From positions 558,001-622,000 of the forward strand of contig NW_027043830.1 in the NCBI RefSeq assembly GCF_037102585.1: 64,000 nucleotides of DNA, in the 5' to 3' direction. Below the pieces are notes generated by a model. It was not told the origin of the DNA, ran no database searches, and saw only the letters and a list, made by a program, of their open reading frames with translations. Numbering within the stretch: position 1 is the stretch's first letter; every line of letters begins with the position of its first letter. Source of the stretch: Saccharomycopsis crataegensis. Lineage: Eukaryota; Ascomycota; Saccharomycetes; Ascoideales; Saccharomycopsidaceae. Position numbers and translations under genes: made by a program. This document shows positions 35,489 to 45,174 of the stretch, one piece after another.

Positions 35489-36364
35489 ATGGCGTCTCAT
35501 CCTCAAAACTCCCCTTTTTCTCCAAAGAGAATGAAAACATCAACGTCAGAATTCCTTACTACTCAACTTACTACTCAAACACCTTCAATGAACTTTGGAG
35601 GTTCCGGATCGGTTAGGCATTCTTCCGGGTCATTAAACGGAGACTCTATTAAAATTGCCTCCTTATTGAACCCAAGCACCTCTTCTCATTTTGAACCTAG
35701 CTCAACATTCGCCGCTCCTCATCCGTCTGGAAATTTCCTGCCTCCTTCCGGTAATGAATATCCTCCTCTTCCTTCTTCTCAAAATCAAAGGTTTCTCCTA
35801 CCAACTCCCGTAAGTTCTTCACGGGACTTGATAAGCTCCTATTCTTCTTCCCTTCCAAAGTATAGTCTGGGAAGTGTTTTGCCTCCCATAAGACAGAATT
35901 TTATCAGCTCAAAGGACCAATCAGTTCCTACTGGTACTGTATTGTCTGGTGAATATATACCAGTGCCTCAATCCCTGAACCCGTGCGATATCCCTTCAAC
36001 TTCAGTCCAACAGCAGCAAAAACTTCTGCCGCTTTCTTCTTCTATTCAAAATAACCTCGTCCACTCATCTCCTATCATTTTCGAAACAAATCCCCTTTCA
36101 CCTCCATCAACCGCCCCTCGTCCTTTTCGCTGTAACAGGTGTGGGAAACGGTACATGACTGCTGCCCATCTAAACCGCCATGAAATCATTCACACTGGCG
36201 TTCGTCCTTATGAATGCCCTTATCCCGATTGCAATTCGAGATTCTCAAGACATGACAATTGTATGCAGCATTTCAGGACTCATAACAATCCACAGAGTAA
36301 GATTAACAAAAAAATGAGGAGAGAGAAGAGAAAAAAGCAACAATACCCATGTTTAGATCCTTGA
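35489..36364 (+). CDS. C2H2 zinc-finger repressor, Nrg1-like
   Basis: 291 residues from the first ATG (MASHPQNSPF). The first 210 are Ser/Pro-rich and disordered. Two C-terminal C2H2 fingers at about 213-263 (FRCNRCGKRYMTAAHLNRHE, then ECPYPDCNSRFSRHDNCMQH) match the Nrg1/Nrg2 pair, especially the RFSRHDNCMQH segment. A basic tail follows (KMRREKRKKQQ). Nrg1 proteins bind CCCT-type sites and recruit Tup1-Ssn6 to repress glucose-repressed and filamentation genes. It lies between two diverged direct repeats and has a 1.5 kb upstream region. Confidence 0.7.
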   Translation: MASHPQNSPFSPKRMKTSTSEFLTTQLTTQTPSMNFGGSGSVRHSSGSLNGDSIKIASLLNPSTSSHFEPSSTFAAPHPSGNFLPPSGNEYPPLPSSQNQRFLLPTPVSSSRDLISSYSSSLPKYSLGSVLPPIRQNFISSKDQSVPTGTVLSGEYIPVPQSLNPCDIPSTSVQQQQKLLPLSSSIQNNLVHSSPIIFETNPLSPPSTAPRPFRCNRCGKRYMTAAHLNRHEIIHTGVRPYECPYPDCNSRFSRHDNCMQHFRTHNNPQSKINKKMRREKRKKQQYPCLDP

Positions 36365-37206
36365 TTTAGTTTTTTTTTTTATTATTATTTTTACCCTTAT
36401 TTTTTATCTTTTTCTGTTTTTTCTTTTTTTTTCTTTTTTTGCATCCTTCTTCTTTATATTATACTGTAGCATTTTTTATTTTTTGTTTCTTTCAAGTCAT
36501 ATTACTTTAATAATTTCTTGCATTGATCGCTGGACGTCAATGTTTTTTATTCTCGTTTTTTTCTTTTTGTTTTCTTTTGTCTTTTCTTAAAGGGATTTTG
36601 TATTTCTCATTTTCAATTCTTCCATTTTCAATTCATTTAATTTTTTTTATTTTGCTTCATTCCGTTTTGCTTTATTCCACTTTATTTCATATGTATATAT
36701 GTAGGGTATGATATATTTAGAGGATGATTTATGTAGAAGACGATTGCTCCTCAGAGCATTTGGTCTCTTAGTTACTCAAATAGACCTTTATCCCTCAGTC
36801 AAATACAAACACCAGAACAAGTAATTGCTATTATGGCTACACACTATCTTTATAAAAATATGTCAATATTAGGTGCTCTAAAATAACATGAATCATAAAA
36901 ATAATAAGTCGTAATTGTAAATGCAAAGAATATGATGCTAAAGATAAAAAAAAATATGGGAATAATGGTATAACAGTTATAATAATTACAATAAGCTGGG
37001 TTTAAAAAAAAAAAAATGCTTTCGTCAAAACATTGGTACCATTAAAGCTGGATCATAATGCCAATTCAGAGATTTAGAAAGAGATTTAACTTGCAAGAAA
37101 ATGAAAATAACAAGAAAGGGACAAAAAAAAAAAAAAAAATAGAAAAATGCTATTCGACAAAGCCCAAAAAAGAAATGAACAAGACCAAGAAAAATATATC
37201 AAAGCA
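36365..37206. other. Convergent 3' region of Nrg1-like and DOA4-like genes
   Basis: T-rich 3' sequence of the zinc-finger gene to about 36700, then the second repeat copy (36688-36790), then A-rich 3' sequence of the protease gene. No gene seen. Confidence 0.5.
36688..36790 (+). repeat. Diverged direct repeat, right of Nrg1-like gene
   Basis: CATATGTATATATGTA (36688-36703) and a block at 36748-36790 match 35083-35150, with about 30 extra bases between the two blocks. Confidence 0.5.
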
Positions 37207-40200
37207 CTAAATCACAGACTCAACCTTCTGATAAAATAAAACGTACACATCACTACTAGTGATTGTGTTATCCGCATAGTTTATACCTGGATTGATATTG
37301 ACTTCATAATTTTCATCATCAAAGTAACACCAACAATCTCTCTTGCTTCCTGGAGCCTGTTTATTGACAATAGAAGTATAGTGACCGCCTTTTAAACTTC
37401 CAAAATGATTGATGAATGCAAATAGCTTATAAGTCAAGATTTCATCTTTCACTTTAATATCCAACAGGATTGGGAAAATAATAGACGCTCCATTCTTCGA
37501 GGCTTGCTCACCATATTTGTTGAATTTAAATCTTGACAAACTAATCACCAAAATTCTTGGAATTTGAATGAACTTCAAGCACTTTATAGTCTTATTTCCA
37601 GTGATTTGCATACTAGCAAACTTTTCTCTATTAGTGGCCGGCTCATCATGCCCAGTATTCAGTTCATCATGTTTCTTGTTGGCGAGCTTGTCCTTTTTCT
37701 TACCCCGAAGATTGAAAAAAGTCTTGTTTTGATGGCTTTGTGGTTGAGAACCATTAGCTGGCTCACCTGCTTCAGCATCACCATTGCTTTCTCCGTACAC
37801 GGAATTATAGAAATTGTTGACGTTTTTCAATTCCTCATCCTTCTTTTTGCAATTTGGACAATCCCACGCATTATCACCGCTTAAAATCTCATCTGCAGTG
37901 AATAGTTTAATACAGTCCTCCAACCTAATTTTCTTCTTACCATAAGTTTGTGCAACAATTGACAAAGTCAACACCGAAAAGTTGGCAAACGTCTTGCTCA
38001 CTTTCATACACTTCACACACTTCAAACAGCTTTCTAATTGACCTTGGAAAAGCGCACTCACCGGAGAAACCCCATTTTTCTGAGTGATTTTCTTGAACCA
38101 TTTAGTATAGCCTCTAATTTCTTCATCAGTCACATTAATTGAGAGTCTAGAACTGGTGTCAAAGTCTGTTATATCGCCGAAATTCAACGCAGGAATGATC
38201 GATTCAGGGTATTGGTTAATAATCAAATCCGAACCATTCAATTCTTCATGTATTATATCCAATAAGAAAATCAAAAATTCCGTGCTGTCTTGTTGTTGGT
38301 ATGGAATATGAAAATCAGGCCTAATCTTGGAGCAAACATTCAAAAAATTAGTAGGAGCAATAATTACACCACCATGAGTATTCATTTTATCGAATAATCT
38401 TCCAATAGCCTGGGAAACTGCTGGTTTCCTGATATTTGGATTGTTTGAAGCGTCGGACATGTACTTCCTGTAATTACCAGCTAAAAAAACGGTTCGGAAC
38501 TTTAGAACCGAAAAGATACACTGTAATAAACTATTAATATAACAATTAGACTCATAGTTCTTCAACCCTACAATAGAAAGTGATTTCAAAACATTCACCG
38601 GTTTTCTTGGATGTTGTGATAATGGTTGTTGCGTTGGTTGAGCTGGTGGTAGAGGTTGCTTTGGACGAGTATGAGCTATAGGACGATGAGGGGCCATCAT
38701 GATTTGTGATGCTTGTTGAGGAGGTTGTAATTGTGGAGCTTGTATCCCTTGGTACCGCTGCGATGATACTAAGGGTATTGGATTAGAACCTTGCAGGATT
38801 GGTGGAAGAGTAGGAAAAGTATCAATTTTCATATTGCTATTGATTAAAGCTGGTGGGTCTGGTGGCGGTTTCCGTCTCTTTCCACCCATACTATTATTAA
38901 GTTGTTCCTTTGATGCTTCATAGGGTGACACGGTCAGCGACTTTTGAGCAGGAGGAAGGGGAGGTGGAAATGTTGGCTGATCTGGCTCACCATAATTAGT
39001 AGGAGCAGCAACAGATGGCAACGCGGGCGATAAAATGTTACTCCCATTGACATATCCACCATTATTATTCAACCTACCCTGATTATGATGGAGAAGATGA
39101 TTATGGTGATGAGAGTGGTGGTTCAGCTGTTGGAAATGTACATTAATTGGTGAATTGTTTCTTGAGTTATTTCTCGAATTGTTTTTTGAGTTAATACCTC
39201 CGTACCTCTGGTTAACGGTTGCATACTGTGTCACTTGTTGGGCCGAAACATCATCATTGTTATTGCTAAAATCATTACCAACAGAATGCTGGGTCATAAC
39301 AAATTTTGGAGCAGATACAGCTTTAGGTGATTTCAGAGGTACTGGTGGTGGAATATCCTTTGGTGGATTATTGTAAATATCAAAGGAATTTGGAGCCATA
39401 CTATTTTTCCGAGGTATAGGAGGTGGATTCATTCGTGGAGCATTATTTCTAATCAGATCATCTTTAGCAGAGTCATTTGAGGGATCAGTATAGCGGTTAC
39501 TTTGCATCCCATAGGGGTCTATACCATCGCTATTACCAGCGTTATTTTTATTGAAATTGTTATTGAAAGTATCATAAGATTCAGAATGATTATCAATTGG
39601 CCGGCTGTTAGTGATTCCATTATTATCATAAGTACCAGATAAATACATATCTTCCAGTGTTCCTTTTTGCTCAAACATTTCTTCTGAGCGTGCCACATAA
39701 TAATTACTAAAATCGTTGGGAGAGAGTTGTGATGCATCTTTTTCATCATCAAGGTTTTCTAAATTTTGGCTTTCCAACAAACTAAGCCAGGACTCAAATC
39801 CGTTCTCCAATACTTTTGGGGGTTTGGTCAATTTTCGTGATTTGGAAGCATTGGTAGGCTTATCTTTATAAATCAAGTCATAAAATAGTTGTAAATAATT
39901 GAACAGTACTCTTTCATTATTGAAAAGCGACCATGTCTCCGCATCAGTGTAATAAACAATTAAATGGAATTTGTGACGTTGTTTGAAATAATTGTATGTA
40001 TTCTTAACTGTAATCAAATCTCGATCTTCCTCTTCATCCAATTCTGCGTTAACGTTCGAGTTATCTGGAACTTGACTTTTCAAAATCTTTTTCAATACTT
40101 TTTCCAAACTATCCTCAGTTAAATCCTGCTTATTTGTAGATAGTAGGTTTGGATCAATATTGATTAAAAACTTGTTGATAATATGATTAGTGTTGAAACT

Positions 40201-41076
40201 TTCCCTAGAACGCAAGTCCACCAATAATACCGATCTATTAGTTGCTTGCAAATATTTCTGTAGTGTTTTTGATGATATTGAAGGGAGTTCTTTTGTCGAA
40301 AGCTCCACCTCCTGGATATTGTAAACCATTTCATCCAAATCCTCGTCGATAGGCTTTTTCTTGTGGGCATTATTATCGTCTAATTCCGATGCTTCCTGCT
40401 TGTAATATTCTGGACCATAATCCGTTAAATAACTCTTTGTAGACTTTCTCTTTTTGATCGTGGGGAAATAATAGTCATTATTAATATTTGTGGAATTTTT
40501 TTGAAAGTTACAATAATCATCGATTTCTGATCTGATCGTGTTGAAGTAAAATTCATTCTTGTAGAAACTTATTAGTTGCCCATATAGTTCCATATCTGCT
40601 TCTTTAATTAGATTTACATTTACCATTGAAAGACACGTTGGTATATAGTAAACCAAGACAGTATAACCAATGACATAGTATGCCAATGCTTGGTATAAGA
40701 ATTCATTCAAATCATTCACAACGTTGGGATCCATCGACCCCAGGTTATTATTCATGACTTTTGCAAACTGCCGGTTGAATTTTTCGAAATATTGCTCCGA
40801 GATGTACACTAGTTGGTATAGGTTCTGGGTATTGAAAGTGTATTTGTAGATTTCATTCTGCTTCAAAATATTGGTGATATAATGGTGGGCTGCATCGTTG
40901 GAGATATTATTCTGAATTTTTGACATGATATCATCGCCAGAAGATGGGATGTCAATGATCGCGAATATGGTCTGGAGATAGTAGACGATATGATCATGAT
41001 CAATAGAATTCAAGAAGTCTGACGCTAGCCTGCTGACTATGTTGGAAACATGGTGTGATTTGTATGAATCAGACAT
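37207..41076 (-). CDS. DOA4: Ubiquitin-specific protease with rhodanese domain, Doa4/Ubp5-like
   Basis: 1289 residues, longer than S. cerevisiae Doa4 (926). N-terminal helical region, a rhodanese-like domain from about residue 265 (LQKYLQATNRSVLLVDLRSRE...), then a long Asn/Pro-rich linker with repeated proline motifs (NPPPIPRKNS, IPPPVPLKSP, FPPPLPP). The C-terminal USP domain has catalytic Cys845 in GLKNYESNCYINSLLQC, a CxxC pair in CWDCPNCKKK and the His box LKGGHYTSIV plus WCYFDDENYEV. Rhodanese plus USP in this order is the Doa4/Ubp5 architecture, which removes ubiquitin from cargo at endosomes. The extra length is mostly the low-complexity linker. Divergent from COA1. Confidence 0.82.
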   Translation of the reverse strand: MSDSYKSHHVSNIVSRLASDFLNSIDHDHIVYYLQTIFAIIDIPSSGDDIMSKIQNNISNDAAHHYITNILKQNEIYKYTFNTQNLYQLVYISEQYFEKFNRQFAKVMNNNLGSMDPNVVNDLNEFLYQALAYYVIGYTVLVYYIPTCLSMVNVNLIKEADMELYGQLISFYKNEFYFNTIRSEIDDYCNFQKNSTNINNDYYFPTIKKRKSTKSYLTDYGPEYYKQEASELDDNNAHKKKPIDEDLDEMVYNIQEVELSTKELPSISSKTLQKYLQATNRSVLLVDLRSRESFNTNHIINKFLINIDPNLLSTNKQDLTEDSLEKVLKKILKSQVPDNSNVNAELDEEEDRDLITVKNTYNYFKQRHKFHLIVYYTDAETWSLFNNERVLFNYLQLFYDLIYKDKPTNASKSRKLTKPPKVLENGFESWLSLLESQNLENLDDEKDASQLSPNDFSNYYVARSEEMFEQKGTLEDMYLSGTYDNNGITNSRPIDNHSESYDTFNNNFNKNNAGNSDGIDPYGMQSNRYTDPSNDSAKDDLIRNNAPRMNPPPIPRKNSMAPNSFDIYNNPPKDIPPPVPLKSPKAVSAPKFVMTQHSVGNDFSNNNDDVSAQQVTQYATVNQRYGGINSKNNSRNNSRNNSPINVHFQQLNHHSHHHNHLLHHNQGRLNNNGGYVNGSNILSPALPSVAAPTNYGEPDQPTFPPPLPPAQKSLTVSPYEASKEQLNNSMGGKRRKPPPDPPALINSNMKIDTFPTLPPILQGSNPIPLVSSQRYQGIQAPQLQPPQQASQIMMAPHRPIAHTRPKQPLPPAQPTQQPLSQHPRKPVNVLKSLSIVGLKNYESNCYINSLLQCIFSVLKFRTVFLAGNYRKYMSDASNNPNIRKPAVSQAIGRLFDKMNTHGGVIIAPTNFLNVCSKIRPDFHIPYQQQDSTEFLIFLLDIIHEELNGSDLIINQYPESIIPALNFGDITDFDTSSRLSINVTDEEIRGYTKWFKKITQKNGVSPVSALFQGQLESCLKCVKCMKVSKTFANFSVLTLSIVAQTYGKKKIRLEDCIKLFTADEILSGDNAWDCPNCKKKDEELKNVNNFYNSVYGESNGDAEAGEPANGSQPQSHQNKTFFNLRGKKKDKLANKKHDELNTGHDEPATNREKFASMQITGNKTIKCLKFIQIPRILVISLSRFKFNKYGEQASKNGASIIFPILLDIKVKDEILTYKLFAFINHFGSLKGGHYTSIVNKQAPGSKRDCWCYFDDENYEVNINPGINYADNTITSSDVYVLFYQKVESVI

Positions 41077-41332
41077 CTAATATGATGAGTCGTTTGACAG
41101 ACACACAAAGTACACTTGTAATTACTAGTCTGGACTTCTCTGAAGTTCTTTTGTCACTGATGACCGAAGCAAAGAACGACAAAATCTTGGAAGTATTTTC
41201 AGAATAAAACAGAAAGAGTGGTATTTTGAAATTGGACCAGGAAAGGCAATAGGAGTATAAGATTATATATATATCTGTGTATGGTGGGAGATCTGTGGTA
41301 AAAGAACGGTATCCAAAAAGAAAAAAAAAAGC

Positions 41333-41445
41333 CTACTTTTTTTTGACGGCGCCTCCAGTGCTAAGTGCACCGCCAGTGGTTTTTCTGGCTATGCGAAAAT
41401 TTCCCACGCTGTGAAAAATTCACATCTCTGAAGTCGATATCACCA

Positions 41446-41476
<31 letters not shown>

Positions 41477-41477
41477 G
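41333..41477 (+). promoter_or_regulatory. COA1 upstream: T tract with GACGGCGCC, and a TA microsatellite
   Basis: T run followed by GACGGCGCC (41345-41353), similar to the T run plus GACGGTGCC at the GUT2 promoter, then a TATATA tract (about 41447-41477) 30-60 bases before the COA1 ATG. The DOA4-like gene starts 430 bases away on the other strand. Confidence 0.4.
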
Positions 41478-41505
41478 CCATAATTTACAAGTACCGCTAC
41501 CAAAG

Positions 41506-42135
41506 ATGTTGAGATCGATCTTGAAAAGCCCTTTGGTGAGATCCTCACCTATGGCCAGAGGTGGTGTTGCTGCCGCCTTTCGCGCCCCAATAACTGCCAC
41601 CACAAAGGCACTTACCGCTCCCCCAGCAAGATGGCAATCAACAGCCGCTCCTGTTACTCAAAATATATTCAGAGAAGACCACCAACAGAAGCAGGTCAAG
41701 AAGCCAATGACCGTTAATACCGAATTACCAGACCCTTTGGCTGAAAAGCGCAAAGTGAGATTACAGTTTTGCTGTTTTGTCATCTGTGTGACCGTTGGGT
41801 TTTTCATGATTGTTAACTACGAGAAATTTTCTTCTCCAATTATTGGATCAACCATGCATTTCCTTAGAAGATCCGATAAAGTTAAAGAAGTTCTTGGAAA
41901 AAATATTGATTTCACATCAGCGTTCCCTTGGATCAGTGGTGAATTCAACCAAGTGAAGGGGAAAATCGACATTAGTTTTAAAATTAAGGGCGATAATGGG
42001 AAAATCGGAGTGGTCAAGCTCGTTGCCAATAGACCAAACAAGAGTGTTCCTTTGACTATTGATGAATGGTCGGTCACTGTTGATGATGTCAAATACGACC
42101 TTATCGACGACGACTCTGCTGAACTTGTCAATTGA
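41506..42135 (+). CDS. COA1: Cytochrome c oxidase assembly protein Coa1
   Basis: 209 residues from the first ATG. The N-terminus is a clear mitochondrial presequence (MLRSILKSPLVRSSPMARGG, up to about RWQSTAAP). One transmembrane span at 86-105 (LQFCCFVICVTVGFFMIVNY) is followed by an intermembrane-space domain with the Coa1 family pattern: SPIIGSTMHFLRRSDKVKEV, LGKNIDFTSAFPWISGEFNQ and KGKIDISFKIKG. Coa1 works with Mss51 and Shy1 in Cox1 maturation. The open frame extends upstream through the TA repeat, but only from a GTG, so the ATG at 41506 is the start. Confidence 0.88.
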   Translation: MLRSILKSPLVRSSPMARGGVAAAFRAPITATTKALTAPPARWQSTAAPVTQNIFREDHQQKQVKKPMTVNTELPDPLAEKRKVRLQFCCFVICVTVGFFMIVNYEKFSSPIIGSTMHFLRRSDKVKEVLGKNIDFTSAFPWISGEFNQVKGKIDISFKIKGDNGKIGVVKLVANRPNKSVPLTIDEWSVTVDDVKYDLIDDDSAELVN

Positions 42136-42257
42136 TTAAATACCTTTGATGTTATCCTCTCTCATATCTCCACGCTTCATTTATTTCTGTTCCCTACTTT
42201 TCATGTTCTACTAATGAACTATCCGATCTCATGATTATTTGTGTACATAGTAAATTA

Positions 42258-42281
42258 TTTTTTTTTTTTTTTTTTTTTTTT
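42258..42281. repeat. T24 homopolymer between COA1 and APN1 3' ends
   Basis: A run of 24 T followed by AATAAT-type repeat, in the 228-base convergent region between the two stop codons. Confidence 0.8.
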
Positions 42282-42363
42282 ATAATAATAATAATATAAA
42301 GAGAAGAGAACAATAAACCTCGGCTATACTTGACGAATCATTCGTTTTTGATTTGTAGAAACC

Positions 42364-43476
42364 CTAATTTTTTTTGAGAAACGAATCAATTCCACCTTTT
42401 TTTGCTCTTTTGGTTCCTTTTGCTGCTTTCTCCTTATCAGCCGCCCTTTTCACTTGCTTTTTTTCAAATTTCTTACTCTGCTCACTTCTTTCTTGAGACC
42501 CTTTGTTACTAAAATTTTGTTCCTTCTCTTTGAACTCTTCATCGTCATTCGTTTTGCCATTTAGCCATTCCAACAACTTGATTTCTTCACCATAATGTTC
42601 ATCACCAACCCCAGTATTATAAGGAGTTTCCAAAATGATTGGAATATTTTTGAAAGCATCAAGTTTATTGTTTGCAAATATTCTAAATGCTTCCAATCCC
42701 AAAAATCCGAGCCCCAAATTTTGGTGCAAGTCTCTGTTAGAAAGCAATGGTCCTTTAGAATCATTTAAATGAATCCCTGACAAATATTTGTAACCGATAA
42801 CTTCGTCAAAGTGTCCCCAGAATTCTTTGCAACTTTCTTCGGTTCTTAAATCATACCCCGCGGCAAACGAATGGCAGGTATCAATACAAACCCCAACCCT
42901 CAGCTTATCTTCGATCATTTCGATAACGTCCCTCAAATCTTCTAATTTGCAACCAACAACGTTATCACTAGCCATATTTTCAAGCACAATTTTCACAAAT
43001 TCGGTTTCCTTGTGTACTTTATTGATATAACTTGCTAATTGTTTGAGTCCTTTTTCATGATCTCCACCTTTCAATACTGAGCCAGGATGTAAATTGTAAT
43101 TGCCGATGCCGAGGGACTCACAACGTTTCAAATCATCAAGAAAAGTACGGTATGACTTCTCGTGGGCCTCACTGTTTGGATTACATAAGTTGATGAAGTA
43201 TTGCCCGTGAGGTAAAATATCTTTCAATGGGTCGTAATTGTATTTTTTACAATTCTCTTTGAATTTTTCGATCTCTTCTGGTTTCAAAGCAGCAGCATCC
43301 CAACGACGAGGGTTTTTCAAAAACATGGCAAATGAATTGCATCCAATGTTATAAGCGTTGGTGACAGCATTGGATATCCCACCGGTGGTCAGTACGTGAG
43401 CCCCAAATTTGAGACCATTGGTGACAATTCTTTCAAACTTCTGGGATTCTTTCATGATTCTATTTGTAGCTGGCAT
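42364..43476 (-). CDS. APN1: AP endonuclease (endonuclease IV family) Apn1
   Basis: 370 residues from the first ATG (MPATNRIMKESQK); the frame continues upstream only through TTG. A TIM-barrel endonuclease IV: KFGAHVLTTGGISNAVTNAY, GCNSFAMFLKNPRRW, LPHGQYFINLCNP, YNLHPGS, KIVLENMA, GVCIDTCHSFAAGYD, HLNDSKGPLLSNRDLHQNLG and PIILETPYN carry the zinc-binding His/Asp/Glu residues. A Lys-rich tail (KKFEKKQVKRAADKEKAAKG, then TKRAKKG) is a nuclear localisation signal, as in S. cerevisiae Apn1. It cuts at abasic sites in base excision repair. Confidence 0.96.
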   Translation of the reverse strand: MPATNRIMKESQKFERIVTNGLKFGAHVLTTGGISNAVTNAYNIGCNSFAMFLKNPRRWDAAALKPEEIEKFKENCKKYNYDPLKDILPHGQYFINLCNPNSEAHEKSYRTFLDDLKRCESLGIGNYNLHPGSVLKGGDHEKGLKQLASYINKVHKETEFVKIVLENMASDNVVGCKLEDLRDVIEMIEDKLRVGVCIDTCHSFAAGYDLRTEESCKEFWGHFDEVIGYKYLSGIHLNDSKGPLLSNRDLHQNLGLGFLGLEAFRIFANNKLDAFKNIPIILETPYNTGVGDEHYGEEIKLLEWLNGKTNDDEEFKEKEQNFSNKGSQERSEQSKKFEKKQVKRAADKEKAAKGTKRAKKGGIDSFLKKN

Positions 43477-44061
43477 TAAAATGGTAGTCGATAGAGGGAA
43501 GATCAACAAAAGACCAGAAACTTTTCATAACAGTGAGGCTGTAGTAGGGTTTTTTTTTGTTTTTTTCTTCTTCCCAAATACTTTTTTTTCCATGCATACA
43601 TCATAATAATAATAACACACTGATAAGACAATATTTAGAGACGATATTGATAATCAACGACAATGAGTATTGATATTGGGTAAGGAGTAAGCAAATTATT
43701 CTATTATTTTCAAATTAACTACTCATATGTTGCGAAGTAGTCCCCGTTAATGTACGGTCCGTCTGCAAGGAAGGTGCTCTAAAGTTAGTAAGTAACCTAC
43801 ACCCATCACATCTCCTAAACTCTACACAGTGCCACCAATTACCATTTGTACACCTCCCAACCCAGTAATACTCTATTGGAAATACCTACCGTTGGTTATA
43901 ATAATAACAGGTGAGAGAATCTGCCCTCATCCCATCTGGTTACCCGCACACTCTCAGGTGTTTTTTTATTTTTTTTTTTTAGGGTATTTTCGTTGAGGGG
44001 TCAGAAACTCCTCCTTCGTCCTTCTCATTCACCCCATAACGCCAAAGTATTCTGCCCCATA
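43477..44061. promoter_or_regulatory. APN1 / FAR1-type gene divergent promoter with Reb1-like site
   Basis: 585 bases between two divergent ATGs. TTACCCG (43940-43946) is a Reb1 core, followed by a T/A tract (43961-43980), the usual nucleosome-free-region layout. A TACTAAC (minus strand, about 43785-43791) with a CAG 23 bases on was noticed but no exon could be supported. Confidence 0.45.
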
Positions 44062-45174
44062 ATGACAATGAAAACTCCGTACCAACACCAGCAATTCAAG
44101 TTCGACATCAAACCAACAGTTTCCAATGGCTTCCAAGACCTTCCTCCCGTTGCCCCACGCCGCACCAACGGAGAATACATCTCGCCACTTCATGATCTCT
44201 TGAACCTCGATGAAGTCAACTCCAGAGACACCAATGAATATTCCTTGATGCTTCGTTACGCAATCAAACCATGGTTGCAGTCCAGGCTCGCTCCTTTGGG
44301 AATAATGTTGGCGATCGAGAGATCAGACACTAAAAAAATCGTATTCCGTTGCCGCCACAAAACTCCAATAACCAGAAGTGAGGAAAATGGTGCCAATATG
44401 AATGGTGAAGACACTGAAGACGAAGCATCCAAGAATGTCGAAGGAAACTCGGTAGTTAAAAACATTAACGCCGTGAATTTGAATAATGCCACCGGTGTCA
44501 ATGAGGCGGATATTTCTTCTGAACGTTCCACAAAATACAAATCTTGCTGTTTCAAGATACGGGCAAATTACTCTAAAAAAGCTGAAAAATGGAACATTTC
44601 CATTGTAAATGACAAGCACAACCATCCATTGATCCCTAACAAGGCATTCATGAACTCTGATATGCCTATTGATATCTCTCATACCAGAATTCCTAACTTT
44701 CCCCAGCCTCCGACTCAACCACTTCTCCAGCCACAGCAGCAGCAGCAACAACAACAACATCCACAACAACAACAACATCCACAACATCTCACCACCCATG
44801 ATGTTTCGCAAATGCAAGCCCAACACGCCCAAAATCAACAGGCTTTGAACCAGTTGGGAGTAACTCCAAACTACTCGTTGATCGCCGCGCAACTTTACGA
44901 AGATCAAACTGTACATCACAATGCTGCCACTGCCGCAGACCATGAACAGCTCGAGAAGCTCGTTCAAAGGGCTGCTGCTGCCGATAAGCGCCTCAACGAT
45001 AAATGTGGTGAGTTTATGAGATTGGCAAATGAAATTGTGATCGATCGTGTAGTGAAACGTGGATTGGATATAGAAAATGGAGTGCTTGAAGAAAATGATA
45101 AAATAAGAATTTTGGATGAAGCTTGCAAAGAAATCTATAAAGTATTGGAGAAAGAAAAAATCCCTTTTTGGTAG
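44062..45174 (+). CDS. FAR1/WRKY-GCM1-type zinc-finger DNA-binding protein
   Basis: 370 residues. The zinc-finger pattern is C-x-C-x-H-x-H: Cys97 (FRCRHKTP), Cys162/163 (SCCFKIRANYSKKAEKW), His186 and His188 (DKHNHPL), separated by a 60-residue acidic insert. This is the fold shared by fungal Aft1/Rbf1-like factors, plant FAR1 and Mutator-type transposases. Then comes a Gln/His/Pro-rich region (QQQQQQQQHPQQQQHPQ) and a C-terminal helical segment (LNDKCGEFMRLANEIVIDRV). It probably binds DNA in the nucleus; iron regulation as in Aft1 cannot be claimed. The start is the first ATG (a second is two codons on); the frame upstream has only a TTG. Confidence 0.7.
   Translation: MTMKTPYQHQQFKFDIKPTVSNGFQDLPPVAPRRTNGEYISPLHDLLNLDEVNSRDTNEYSLMLRYAIKPWLQSRLAPLGIMLAIERSDTKKIVFRCRHKTPITRSEENGANMNGEDTEDEASKNVEGNSVVKNINAVNLNNATGVNEADISSERSTKYKSCCFKIRANYSKKAEKWNISIVNDKHNHPLIPNKAFMNSDMPIDISHTRIPNFPQPPTQPLLQPQQQQQQQQHPQQQQHPQHLTTHDVSQMQAQHAQNQQALNQLGVTPNYSLIAAQLYEDQTVHHNAATAADHEQLEKLVQRAAAADKRLNDKCGEFMRLANEIVIDRVVKRGLDIENGVLEENDKIRILDEACKEIYKVLEKEKIPFW

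Noticed and set aside
41365-41505. N-terminal extension of COA1 through the TA repeat
   Set aside because: It has no ATG before 41506, and the poly Tyr-Ile it would encode is repeat translation; the 41506 ATG gives a proper presequence.
43763-43791. TACTAAC plus CAG on the minus strand, with an open frame ending GPYINGDYFATYE
   Set aside because: No donor site and first exon with a compatible phase could be found; a heptamer like this is expected by chance a few times in this much intergenic DNA.
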